In this document: in pieces, positions 1 through 11,509 of the stretch
Numbering within the stretch: the first letter of the stretch is position 1
Layout: each line of letters starts with the position of its first letter
Source of the DNA: Spinacia oleracea
Lineage: Eukaryota; Streptophyta; Magnoliopsida; Caryophyllales; Amaranthaceae
Length of the DNA stretch: 64,000 nucleotides
NCBI RefSeq assembly: GCF_020520425.1
Contig: NC_079487.1
Location: forward strand, 8,851,501-8,915,500
Direction: 5' to 3'
Program-made: the position numbers and the translations under genes
The notes under the pieces: model-generated
The model's database searches: none
What the model saw: only the letters and a program-made list of their open reading frames with translations
Told to the model about the DNA's origin: nothing

Positions 1-1440
1 TTCTAGAATTCCTTTCCGTTGAAGTAATTCCATGCGCTTTATGTTTATATAGCCTAATCGACAATGCCACATGAGATCCGAATCACCAGTTTTAGCCTTT
101 TTGGTATTTATGTTATAAATGTGTTTGCTCGTATCTAGCACATAAAGACCGTTTTCTTGTTGTGCTGAACCATAAAACATTCCATTCAAAGAAAAAGAAC
201 AACTATTGTCTTTAAATTGAAAACTAAAACCTTTAGAATCCAAACTTGAAACGGAAATGATGTTTCTGGTGATACTAGGAACATAGTAACAGTTTTCTAT
301 TTCCAAAACAAACCCACTAGGCAAAGAAATAAAATAAGATCCTACGGCTAATGCAGCAATCTGTGCTCCATTTCCCACGCGTAGATCCATCTCGCCTTTA
401 TCAAGCCTTCTACTTCTCCTTAGTCCCTGTGAATTGGAACATAAGTGTGAGCCACAACCAGTATCTAATACCCAAGAAGTAGAATTAGCAAGATTACAAT
501 GTATAACATACATACCTGAAGGAGAAGCAACGTTTCCGTCCTTCTTCTCTTCCTTTAGTTTGGGGCAATCTCGCTTGTAATGACCAATTTCATTACAATT
601 GAAGCATTGCGATGTAGAAGGAGAAGCATTCCTCTTCATCTTGCTCTTGGAAGACGCCAGATGCCCTCCAGGAGTGGACGAAGATGCAGCCTTGCTTTTC
701 TTCCCCTTGCCTACTTTCTTGAATTTAGTGCACCTCACATTCAAAGGGTCTTGATTGAACTTAAGGATTTTCTCGCATTTCATGAGTAATTCCACAAGTT
801 CACAGAATGTGCTCTCTTTCTGATGAAAGAGATAGTGCATCTTAAAACCCTCATAATCCTTATGAAGAGAATTCAGCACTAGTGCAATAGCTACAGACTC
901 TTTGATGGAACCACCAAGTCTCTCAATTGTGAAAAATAATCCAGACATGATATCCACATGAGACCGAATTGATGTGTTTTTGTCCATCTTGACAGAGTAG
1001 ATGCGCCTTTGTGCCTCCAGAAGTTCGATTTCTAGGCACGACTTGCGTGGGGTTATGAGCTTGAGATCGCTCATCGAATTAGTCAATTCGTCAACCCCAT
1101 TGCCACCAGTTTGGCACAAGGGTCGAAAACCCGCACACTTATCCTCGAGGCTACTTAGGAGAGCTTGAGGTTTAAAAGTAATGAACCTCCCTCTCCAACT
1201 CTCAGGGATAGACTTAAGGATGAACTCCGTGACAAGGTACTTGTGAAGTGCCCAACTTCTGTACCTTTCAGGAGTCATGCCTCGCGCATCATAGCTAGGG
1301 AAAGGTTGTTCAATGACATAGTGTATGCCATTAACTTTCAAAACATCGACAAGTTTCTCTTTCCATTCAAGAAAATTAGTCAAGTCTAACTCGACATCCA
1401 GAATTTCAGATGATATGATTGTTGTTATGTTTGCGACCAT
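1..1440 (-). CDS. copia gag-protease-GAG_pre-integrase, partial (runs off left edge)
   Basis: The frame starts at an ATG whose complement is at 1438-1440 and stays open for 480 codons to base 1, so the polyprotein continues outside the window. In order: a UBN2/retrotran_gag-like capsid region (about residues 15-230), a basic linker, a zinc knuckle CFNCNEIGHYKRDC at about residues 279-292 (CX2CX4HX4C, all four ligands present), an aspartic protease active site WVLDTGCGSH at about residues 323-332, and the GAG-pre-integrase motif MWHCRLGYIN at about residues 457-466. No stop or frameshift interrupts it, unlike the two copia A copies further right. It may therefore be a young or recently active element, but integrase, RT and RNase H cannot be seen. 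Confidence 0.92.
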   Translation of the reverse strand, partial: MVANITTIISSEILDVELDLTNFLEWKEKLVDVLKVNGIHYVIEQPFPSYDARGMTPERYRSWALHKYLVTEFILKSIPESWRGRFITFKPQALLSSLEDKCAGFRPLCQTGGNGVDELTNSMSDLKLITPRKSCLEIELLEAQRRIYSVKMDKNTSIRSHVDIMSGLFFTIERLGGSIKESVAIALVLNSLHKDYEGFKMHYLFHQKESTFCELVELLMKCEKILKFNQDPLNVRCTKFKKVGKGKKSKAASSSTPGGHLASSKSKMKRNASPSTSQCFNCNEIGHYKRDCPKLKEEKKDGNVASPSGMYVIHCNLANSTSWVLDTGCGSHLCSNSQGLRRSRRLDKGEMDLRVGNGAQIAALAVGSYFISLPSGFVLEIENCYYVPSITRNIISVSSLDSKGFSFQFKDNSCSFSLNGMFYGSAQQENGLYVLDTSKHIYNINTKKAKTGDSDLMWHCRLGYINIKRMELLQRKGILE

Positions 1441-2013
1441 TTTGATGACTACAATCGAAAAGAATTTGCAATAAATAACCATTCATACAATTCAATAACT
1501 TTGAAATAAAAGCAAAACATGCAGTCATTAAAGCTATTAAAACATTTCATTCATGCAAAAAGCAAAAACATGGTCCAAAATGAATGAAACGATTCCAAGA
1601 CCCCAAAAGTCCTAAATCCTTAAGCAGCTTTATCATGTCTTAAGTAGTTTAAGATTTTAGGTAAGCAAAACCTATTGCTAGTAATCTCCAAATTACTCTT
1701 GGTTAATAAACTAATGCCATAATTTATCCCATTGCCACAACTTAATGCCATTGTTGTTTGAGTTGTAACCACAATCAACGTGCTCCTTTAGGACGCCTTA
1801 CCACCTAAGTCAACTAAAATAGCACCTCGCTTTAGCGTAAACCTACTATCTTAGATCCCTAGATTTTTGTAAGTGTTGATTTGGAAGGAAATTTTTAAAC
1901 TCAATATTACTTGGACCTAGTTGTTTCTATGTTGGTTCGATTATTAAGTGAACTTAAAACTAATCGATTCATAGGAAACAACCTGTTCATGCAAAGCATA
2001 CATACATTCACGC

Positions 2014-2130
<117 letters not shown>

Positions 2131-2829
2131 TTTCATAAATAAATGGTGATCTAGTATGGCCCAAAACATCTTGTCTTGAAGCATCCAATCTTCATCACCT
2201 CCTTGTTAGCTTGGCATCGTCTTTAATCTTCGTTCAAATGCTAACTTAAAGTTCTAAACTTATAAATACTTGAAAATAATAAAATTACATCAAAATTTCC
2301 ATGGTACGCAGACCATATTTAAAACTTTACATTCGAAGATAGAACGGTACGCAAACCGTATTAAACTATCCTAAATTGGCCATACTAGTCACTTGGAGTA
2401 CCTGCATTACATAAAATATATATTCTATGCATTCACCCATTCGTGTGCTAAAACGAATGGCCCATATTAATATGCAAGTATTTACGTGAATTAATTAAAA
2501 TTCACGTTCACATAAACGCGTCCTAAAAGATTAATCAATTTCCAAATTATTAATCCTTAGACTTTATTCTAATTAAAATTGAATTTAATTAAAATAATGC
2601 GACCTACGAAAATAATTAAAAATAATTATTTCATTTTAATTTCATTTAGTGGCTCCCACTCAAATCAATAATTATTCCGGATAATTAATTATGAAATATT
2701 AAATTAAAACTCGCGGCCCGGCCCAAGCAAATAAAATATTAAATTAAATATCCCGTTAGCCCAAATTAATGCAAATATACGAAGCCCAACGAAATAAACA
2801 ATTTTCAACGAAAAAAGTCCGATTACGTA

Positions 2830-3170
2830 CTTGGACTTGGCTTGCGCCCAGCCCAATCCCTTGCGTGTGGCCCATGAGGCGCACGAGCAAGCTCGCACAC
2901 CCCAGGCCTTCGCGCGCACGCGTGCCAGCAGCTGTCGATGCCCCTGCACTGTGCCGTTGTGCCTTCGTGCGCTGGACATCGCATGGCCTTGTGCCTTGCT
3001 TCGTCGCAGCCCCCGCAAGCAATGCCTGCCCCTTCCTCGCCCAGCGCGCACGAGGCACGCAGCACGCTTGCTGCTGCCCGTGTCGCTGCGGCTCGGCCAA
3101 TGCATAGCAGCCCGTATGGCTCGACGAGCCATACGTCCACCACACTTGTGTTCGTGCCTTTGGTTCGTGA
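2830..3170. other. GC-rich tract in copia L leader
   Basis: A sharply bounded GC- and CpG-rich block (many gcgcacg, gcccag and gctcgc words) in a strongly AT-rich leader. Several overlapping ORFs open on both strands, but none resembles a known protein; they follow from few stop codons in GC-rich DNA. Similar GC-rich tracts sit in the related leader at 58268-58740 and in the LTRs of this family. Confidence 0.7.
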
Positions 3171-4035
3171 TACGGACCAACTTAATTAAAATAAATTTAA
3201 TTTTTTCACGAACTTGCATTAATATTATTTTTCAAAAAGTTACGATTTTTATTTTCGAAAAACAACGATTTTTAACGATTTAATAAACTCCAACGACAAT
3301 CCAATTTCGTAAAATTATTAAATCAAGGGCTAACAATATTCAAACTTTTAAGAACGAACGAATCAACATTAAAGTTTGAACTTTTAATTAATAAAATCCG
3401 AAGCTTTAAATCGTTCATTAACATTTAAATATCATATTTTTAATAATTTGGTTTAAGTGCGATTAAAATTATCGAAACCATTCAAAATTTTAATCCAATA
3501 ATTTTTAAAATTAGCCACTGACCCATGAAATTATATCCCCTTTCCCAATTAACCGAATTATTAAACCAAAATTAATTAAAATTCAATTAGGATTTCAAAT
3601 TTTTTGAGTTGGGGAAAGGAAAAATTAGGGTTTATACTTATCGGAAAAATCTGAAATTTTAACCATAGATCAAGAATATACTCATCAACATTGTGTCAAA
3701 TTTTCAAGGAATTCCGAGTAGCTTAGGTCGACATTTTAATTGAAGTACTGTCCGACACTTTTAATTTTTAATGAAAAATTAACAAAAAGGCCCAAAACAC
3801 GATACTTCGAGGCCTGTTTTTGCAATTCCGTTCTCATGAGTTGATCTTAGAAAATCCTTTTCAATCAGATTACGGTTTTAGAACTCGAAAAAATGAATAT
3901 TTTTTATTTCGGACCTGATTATTACGCAATTCATCCAATAATTCGTAAAAAATTCCGAAAATCCAACAAAAATTCAAAATTTTCGACAAATGAAAAAACA
4001 ATAAAATCATGCTAATTTATGCTTTGAATACATAA

Positions 4036-4050
4036 GGCTCATGATACCAC
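4036..4050 (-). promoter_or_regulatory. primer-binding site (initiator Met tRNA) of copia L
   Basis: The minus strand reads GTGGTATCATGAGCC directly after the LTR end. This matches the plant initiator-methionine primer type (TGGTATCAGAGC) with one difference, and fixes the element's orientation and LTR border. Confidence 0.85.
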
Positions 4051-5042
4051 TGTAGGGGAATACAGTTAAACATAATAACATGTGCGGAAACAATCCCCAA
4101 AGCCAGGAAACATGTATAAAGCACAGATAAGCAAACTTACATTCGAAGCGTGTTTTCCACAATAATCTGTCAACGAACACTAACAAAGAACTCCACTTGT
4201 CGTTCCTCTACTTGGTTCACCGACATGTTCAGATCCGTCTTGATAATCGTAGCTTAGACAATCATTCAAGAGTTTGTGCTTTTGGGAAGAACACATCCAT
4301 GGAGGCTGAGAGAGAATTAGGGTTTCTCTCTCCTCCTTAGGGTTTGATGTGTGTGGCTGATTTGTTGCATTAGAATTAGGAAAAACATAATAGACTGGGT
4401 TATATCAATAACCTATTAAGTGAGCCAAGCCAACCGGCCAAGCATAGAGCCCGACCGGCCAGCAAGGCCCACGACCAAACCACTACACAAGCGCGCAGCA
4501 CACAGCACGCGGTGGGCTGGGCCTACGCTGCTGCTGTTGCTGTTGCTTCTCCGTGCATGCAGAGCCAAGGCAGCAAGGCCATGGGCCTTGGCTCCTTGCG
4601 CTTTGCTCGTGGGCTTGCATTCGTTTTTGCTTCAATTAATTATTATCCGATAATTCATTTATCGTTTCGTACTTGACGATCCATTGTCATACGATACGAT
4701 TATTAGTTTCGCCTAGCTTACGAATATATGCAATCACGATATACGATTTCACCATCTAATGTTAAATCGTATAATTATGTTTTCCGAACTAATTTCCCGA
4801 AAAGCTATTAAATGAACTTCTGATTCATTTAATCCGGTGATCTGTTACATGCCATTGGTGTGACCTTGTAGGTTCAGTCAAGAGTAAGTTGTCAGCCTAA
4901 TATTCATTAGAACTCACTGATCGGAAGCATTGCTCCAGCTAGCTGTTCCGATCACTTGATCTCACTGAATTAATTGTTCGCAATTAATCTGAACCTTGGT
5001 ATTAGACTAAATGCACCTTGGTTGAAGGACATATTTCCTTCA
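4051..5042 (-). repeat. 5' LTR of copia element L
   Basis: A 992 bp LTR. On the minus strand it begins TGAAGGAAATATGTCC and ends CCCCTACA next to the primer-binding site, giving the TG...CA termini. It shares ttcagtgagatcaagtga and cttactcttgactgaacc with the copia B LTR. A GC-rich patch lies at 4420-4620. The 5 bp at the outer border (TTAAA, 5043-5047) are the expected target duplication, but its partner is outside the window. Confidence 0.85.
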
Positions 5043-7031
5043 TTAAATGTGTGAAAGATGTTGATCAAAGTTTTGGTGGGAGATAAGGAAATCAAGGATA
5101 GATGGAGGTTCTACTTTGATAATTTGTTCAACGGGGATCAAGGACACGATATTGGGGATACAAATATCCCTCGGGATATGGTTAACCTAGACTTTATGCG
5201 AAGATCAAAAGAGAGAAGTCGAAATGGCACTGAAAAAGATGGGACGCAAGAAGGCAGTGGGGCCCAATAGTATACCTATCGAAGTCTGGAGATGCTTGGG
5301 AGAGAGAGGGGTTGTATGGTTAACAACTCTTTTCAACAAGATTTGGGGAAGTAATAGGATTCCATTAGAGTGGAGGAAAAGTACTATCATCCCCTTGTAC
5401 AATAATAAGGGTGATGTCCAGGATTGTGCCAACTACCGAGGAATCAAACTAATGAGTCATACTATGAAACTTTGGGAGCAGATTATTGAGCAAAGATTGA
5501 GGAGAACTGTGAAAATTTTGGAGAACGAGTTTGGATTTATGCCTGGGAGATCGACTATGGAGCCCATTCATCTTATAAGGCAACTAATGGAGAATTATCG
5601 GGATAAGAAGAAGGATTTACATATTGTTTTCATTGATTTGGAGAAGGCGTATGATAAGGTACCAAGAGAAATTATTTGGTAGGAAAGGAATTCCGAGAAA
5701 GTATATTGATATCATCAAGGACATGTATGAGGGAGTTAGCACGAGTGTAAGAACTAGTGTTGGTAAGACCGAAGAATTCCCCATTACGATTGGAGTGAAT
5801 CAAGGTTCCGCACTTAGCCCGTTTCTTTTTGCTATAGTCATGGACGAATTGACGAGGTCAATCCAAGATGGTATACCCTGGTGCATGATGTTTGCAAATG
5901 ATATTGTGTTGATTGATGAAACAAAAGAAGGAGTGGAAAGTAAGTTGGAGTTGTGGAGACAAACTTTGGAATCTCGGGATTTTAGGCTGAGTAGAAACAA
6001 GACGGAATGTATTGAGTGTAAGTTTAGTGGAGTCCAAGATAGAGAGAATGGGGCGATTACCTTAGATGGGAAAATTGTCCAAAGGCTCTGAAATGTTCCG
6101 TTATTTAGGATCTATTATCCAAAAGGATGGAGAATTGGATGGCGATGTGGCCCATAGAATCAAAGCAGGTTGGTTGAAGTGGAAAGGTGCCACGGGGTTC
6201 CTATGTGATTCAGGCATGCCCCAAAGATTGAAGGGAAAATTTTACCGCACGGCAATTCGACCGGCTTTGTTATACGGCACGAAATGCTGGGCAGTGAAAC
6301 ATTGTCACGTGCACAAGATGAAGGTGGCGGAGATGCACATGTTACGTTGGATGTGTGGGCATACAAGAAAGGATCGTTTGAGGAATGAGATTATTAGGAA
6401 GAAAGTAGGGGGTTGCACCAATTAAGTTTAAGATGATGGAAAATCGTTTAAGATGGTTTGGACATGTAAGCAGAAGATCAAATGATGCCCCGGTTAGGAG
6501 GATAGAAGGGTGGCAAAGGGATAGAATTGCAAGGGGTAGGGGAAGACCTAAGAAAACTTGGAGGAAGGTGATTGAACACGATATGAGCTTTCTTGGGATT
6601 GAGGAAGATATGGCGTTGGATAGGACATAGTGGAGGGAGAGAATATACATTGATGACTTCATTTGACTTATACGACTTCAATGTTTCAGTTATCTTTATT
6701 TATTTTTATTTATTTTACTTTTATTTTATTTTTAAAATTCTTTGAATTTTTTAATTTCACATGCTATTTTGAAATGTACTTATTTTACTTATTCATTTAT
6801 TTTAAATTTTACTTAGTTTTTATTATATTTTACAATATTTCTTCATATATACATTTTTCTCTTATCCTACTTTCATTAATTTCACTTTCTCTTTCTTGTT
6901 TTTTTCTTTTTACTTCCTGCTCCTTTCTGGTTTGATTGGTGACAATGACGATCTCCTACGACGATTCATCTTAGCCAACCCCAAATCATTTTGGGACTAA
7001 GGCTTTGTTGTTGTTGTTGTTGTTGTTGTTG
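5043..7031 (+). mobile_element. RTE-type LINE, interrupted on its 5' side and decayed
   Basis: A non-LTR retrotransposon of the plant RTE type: reverse transcriptase and C-terminal region of ORF2, a T-rich 3' UTR (6663-6950), and the terminal signature ccaaccccaaat...gggactaaggct followed by about eight TTG units (about 7005-7031). RTE elements end in short tandem tails like this. The endonuclease part is missing here because copia L sits on its left side; the missing half should lie beyond that element, outside the window. Confidence 0.88.
5050..6640 (+). pseudogene. RTE LINE ORF2 reverse transcriptase, pseudogene
   Basis: Three reading-frame blocks line up with one RTE ORF2. The first (5058-5682) has [36 protein letters not shown] and the first catalytic Asp block [14 protein letters not shown]. 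The second (5690-6090) has NQGSALSPFLFAIVMDEL and the second catalytic block. The third (6090-6640) has FRYLGSII and the C-terminal RLRWFGHV. The usual FADD box reads FAND at 5891-5902, so one catalytic Asp is Asn. A stop with missing codons near 5680, a frameshift near 6088 and further breaks near 6415 make it non-functional. It also loses frame just downstream of 5043. Confidence 0.9.
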
Positions 7032-8710
7032 GTGGTGATGAAAGCAATAAACAAGTAAAGCAAGCATCACAATAGGAAATAAAGTGCAAGAATGTAAAGA
7101 TTATACATCACCACCTAGAATGGACTAGGTGTAAACCAAAAGAATAGTTAAGGTGTGAAATTTAAAGGTGCGGAATTGAAATAAGAAATAAAGCAAGAAA
7201 TAAAATATTAAAATTGCATAATCGAAATAGCATAAATGATGTTGGAAATCCAAACGAGAAACACTTGTTCAAGTGCATGTGACTACTCCATAGTGCATAG
7301 GGTGGGTTTTTCTCCCGATTCTCGGGTTTCCCACGGTAACCTTGTTCCCTCTCTCATTTCAATCTAATTTGAATTAAGGTTTTTAGTTTTTTTCTTTGAT
7401 CTGTTAGTTTAGATTCTTTCATGAACAATAATAGTATTATTACACATTTCTTGAAAAAAGATAGATTAAAGCTAAGGAGTTTATTGAGTCATTTGCAGTT
7501 TTTTTAATTGTTTTCCTACTATGACTTTTCTAATTATTAAGTAGTTGTTATTAAAGCCGCTAGAGTATTATTTCTGAATTTTGTTCAATTGGGTTCAATA
7601 TCATGTTCTGCTAAATTTGAAAAATCCATGACAATCGGCATATTTGATGGTGAAGTAGATAATTTGTTTGGACGGGATGAATTAGACAAATTAAATTTGA
7701 TTATACATAATGGATACACAGTAAGTAACATAAACATAATAATGCTAATGACTCGAAGTGGGTGAAAATTATTAGGTGCACCCAATGGTATTTTTATGTA
7801 CTACAAGATGGGAATGTCATTTGCCTTTAATATTAATACGACTTTAAGTGGGCCGCAATGACATCATGACAGTCATTAAAAGTCTACATCTCGTTAGAAT
7901 TTCATAGAACATTTATGGACATGATGTAAACAACCATTTTAAGCGTAAAAGTGGAATACACAGAGTGACGTAAATAAGTTGGATTATAAGCCGGATTTTA
8001 TGACTATGAGAACAAAATAGAACCTTTTTTAAAGATTTCAGGTATGTCTAAATTCTAATGGCAAAAGCAAGATTTACAGCAGGTGGAAATCAACTTCTTT
8101 TTGTAACCAAAACGTCAAAGTTTTCATTTACGGTTTTATGGTTTATGATATACGAAGTATTTAGTTTTAATTAGAGACACAGGAGATGCTCTATTGGCAT
8201 AATTTTTATGTAATATAAGTAGTAGCATGTATGCTTAACTATGTTTTCATCATACTAAAAAAATAACAATAAAACTATGTTTTCATCAAATGGTGAATAT
8301 ATAAAAAAAAATCTTCTTCCTATAATTTCTTCTTCCAAAGACCTAGTTTTACTTAATTAATAATCACTAGAGTTTTTTTTTTTGTGCAAATTATGTATTA
8401 CTTATTATTCAGGTTGGTTTCCTAAATTGTACTACATCTTATTGATACAATTATTATTATCTTTACCTATCCTAGTTGGAGTAGGTTACGAAGTTGGAGT
8501 ACAGTATATAATATGAATTTATCTTTATCTTTACTCTTTAAAAAGTGGGAGGATCGTTTACTGTAGCATGTGAACAGTGAATTCCACATCAAAAATTTGT
8601 TTCTTATTCTCACGTGCTCAGTGCTTCCCTTCTTTCTCCTTATCCCACATTTCCTTTCATTGAAGCTCTCTCTCTACTCTAAAATGGAACCTACAAAATT
8701 CTGCTCTTGA
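7032..8710. other. no recognisable gene
   Basis: AT-rich sequence between the LINE tail and the PPR pseudogene. I see no gene, terminal inverted repeat or RNA gene that I can support. The longest ORF (7585-7785, minus) has no recognisable domain. Confidence 0.6.
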
Positions 8711-10255
8711 ATGTTGAATTTATCAACACTCTCCCTTTATTCTTCCTATGGAAATCTCAACTACGCCACTTCACTTTTCCAACAATTCAGTCTCCTTCAA
8801 CCTTCACAGAGAATCTCATCATCAGATCTCATATAATCAATGGTTCTCGTTCTCCGTCTTTCACCTTGTACAATCTTATGATCTGCGTCGGCGTTACACC
8901 TGATAAATTTACCTTTCCATTCGTGATCAAATATTATTCCTCTACTTTGAATGTCGAGAAGGGGAAGGAGGTTCATGATTTCGCTGTTAAAACTGGGTTT
9001 TATGGTAATGATATGTTTGTTAATAATACCATTTTGTACATGTATGTAAAATGTGGGGTTTTGGACTATGCACGCAAGGTCTTTGGTGAAATCCCCGTGA
9101 GAAATGTTGTTTCTTGGACCACACTGGTTTCGGGTTTGATTGAGTTTTGGGATTTGGATTGTGCTAGGAGAATATTTTATCAAATATGCATGTTAGAAAT
9201 GTGGTTTATTGGACTACTACGATTAATGGGTATGTGTCGAATGCATGGGAGGCCTCAAGAGGCGTTGAATTTGTTCTCCAAGATGCAGGTGGAAGGAGTG
9301 TAATGAGTTCACTTTTGTTAGCTTGCTGAGAGCGTGTACATAGATGGGGATTCTTAACTTAGGGGCTTGGGGTGCATCATTATGCTTTGAATAATGGGTT
9401 TCAATTGGGTGTCTACCTTGGGACTGCCCTCATTGATATGTATAGTAAGTGTGGTAGTTTCGAAGAGGCGGGGAAAGTGTTTGATGTGATGGAAATAAGG
9501 AGCTTAGCTACCTAACAGTGTGTTTGGGGACTCTAGTTTAATGAGGAAAAGTGTGTAAAATTGTGGAAATATGAGAATTCCTTAATGTTAGATTGTTTGG
9601 TAATTTAAATGGAAAAGTGAAGAAAATGAAATATGTGGAAATCAACTAGTTATATTTTGCCTGTTTTATTTTCCACACTTTTCCCCCCAAAAGTGACAGA
9701 AAAACTGTGGAAATATCTGGAAAACAAAATTAAAGAAGTAAAATATATGAGATATTTCATTTTCCCTATTTTTCCATAATAATTAGCCAAACAAATTAAA
9801 ATTTGAGATTTCTACATATTTTTTCATATTTGCTTTTCTACAGATTTTCATAGTTTTACTTTTCCTCATATTTCCAAGTTCACTTGGTTCCCAAACACAG
9901 TGTTCCATGATCTAGCTTCGGTGTGCACGGGTATGGGGAGGAGGCATTGCCAGTTTCTAAGGAAATGATGGAGGAAAAGGTAATGCCTGATTCAATCACA
10001 TTTGTTGGGGTATCGAGTGGTTGCTTTTAAACACATAGAGTGGATGAAGGTTTAAATTACTTTAAATTCATGACTTATGTGTGTGGTATTGTTCTTGTTT
10101 TAGAGCATTATGTTTGTATGTTTGAGTTGTGGGGTTGTGTAAAGGTTAACGTCAAGACCAGATCATATGGTGGTCAAAAGTTTGTACTGAAGACTGGAGC
10201 TTTGATGTTTTAGGAAAGCCTATACGCTAGATGAGTTCCATAGATATTTAGAGTG
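8711..10255 (+). pseudogene. pentatricopeptide-repeat (PPR) protein pseudogene
   Basis: Fragments in different frames read as one PLS-type PPR protein. An N-terminal block from the ATG at 8711 (LYSSYGNLNYATSLFQQ) shifts frame near 8775. The next block (to 9303) has GVTPDKFTFPFVIK, GKEVHDFAVKTGF, MYVKCGVLDYARKVF and RNVVSWTTLVSG. Further motif remnants follow: [19 protein letters not shown] at about 9428-9485, and HGYGEEAL...PDSITFVGV at about 9930-10015. PPR proteins normally bind organellar RNA; this copy cannot make one. Besides frameshifts and stops (9301, about 9340, 10028), a 391 bp MITE sits at 9514-9904. The end is approximate. Confidence 0.85.
9514..9904. mobile_element. foldback MITE inserted in the PPR pseudogene
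   Basis: Ends AACAGTGTGTTTGGGGAC and, read on the other strand, AACACTGTGTTTGGGAAC: 18 bp terminal inverted repeats with two mismatches. The subterminal parts also pair (aatgaggaaaagtgtg on the left, inverted on the right at about 9850-9880), so most of the element can fold back. No coding capacity. It separates two halves of one PPR reading frame (ends at ...gctacct, resumes at ccatgatc). I could not make out a clean target duplication, so the superfamily is left open. Confidence 0.75.
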
Positions 10256-11080
10256 GCCTACTATTTCATTGGTGATATGCCTTGTGTGTGTACCGTGTCA
10301 ATGACCAGGAACATACAATTGGCTTCTAGCTTCTAATTTATGATTGTGAATTTAGCTGGCTGGAATCAGTGCATGCTTGTAGTCGAGTTGATTATGTGGT
10401 AGTAGTGTTGTGTAAGTGTAAATAATCGGCAAACAATGATGTTCCTAGGAAATAGAATTTTGATTATAAAGTGATTTCAGAACATGGAAATAGTTTAAAT
10501 GACTTAATCACTTAAACTATCTGATAGCAGCATCAATGTCTTGGATCATTATTATTGGTTGATGAATGGTGAAAGCATTTCAATTTAACTATATCAACAC
10601 TTTTGTGATCATAACTTATAATTTAGTTGAGTTTGTGATGTAGATCATATCAGTCAGCATATATAATTTCCTGGCTGCAGCTATTATCTGCTTTTGCCAT
10701 CATTAGATAATGCAACCTTTACATGATGACATGCACTTCTTGTATCCAGAAACTGAGGAGAAAGTAGAAGATAGTTCGAACATCTACTTAGTATGGTGGA
10801 GGTTACATTTTTCTGGGGTGTAGAACAAATCAATTGTACATAGGTAAAGTTTTTTGGTGACTTCATCCTGCAAGCATGGATTTCATGAACTATATAATGC
10901 CATCCAGGCTGGCATCCCGACCCGGTGTATATTCAATTTTTTGATGAACTTCCTATGATGGAAGGCTTGGAGGATCATGAACCCGGAGTATATAGATAAA
11001 GAAAATTAGGACTTAATATGTTAGAAATACGCGCAGAGAATTATACCACAATTACCGTCATATTAGGTTTCCAAGGCATA
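10256..11080. other. no recognisable gene; probably Helitron interior
   Basis: AT-rich sequence with no supported ORF. It lies upstream of a Helitron 3' terminus and may be part of that element, but I could not find the 5' TC end, so its extent is unknown. Confidence 0.4.
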
Positions 11081-11111
11081 TCGCGCGCAACGCGCGCGAC
11101 CAAGCCACTAG
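11081..11111 (+). mobile_element. Helitron 3' terminus
   Basis: An 8 bp GC stem tcgcgcgc/gcgcgcga with loop aac (11081-11099), then 8 nt, then CTAG (11108-11111) followed by T. Hairpin plus CTRR before a T is the standard Helitron 3' end. The element extends leftwards; its start was not identified. Confidence 0.75.
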
Positions 11112-11509
11112 TTATTAATAAAATCACGAGCTTGAGCATAGTTGAGACTTGAGACCGTTAGATTGTATGGTTAATAACAGTTTTGATGGCGAAATTGCAA
11201 CAACAGATAAATAATGTAGCTCATTCACCGGAAACTCCAACTCCTCTCGATTAGGCCTGGTTATTAGACAGGGTATTCCAATGGACACCAGAGTCGGGCC
11301 AATATTAAAAGGGTCGTGACCCTTTATTTTTTTATTGGACAGGGCTCATATAGGGTATTTGTTTATAGTGTTGTTATAGGGCTTTTCTTAAAAGCCCAAT
11401 AACATTCAATGAAAATACAAGGGTCATGAGTTAGGGTCCAGTAAATTACACGGCTCTCCTCCCCAATGTTCATCTCAGCTTTCTCTCTCCTCTTCGATAG
11501 TTGGATTAC

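Noticed and set aside
2704-3283. Overlapping ORFs on both strands
   Set aside because: They overlap each other in several frames in a GC-rich tract of a retroelement leader, with no domain and no codon pattern.
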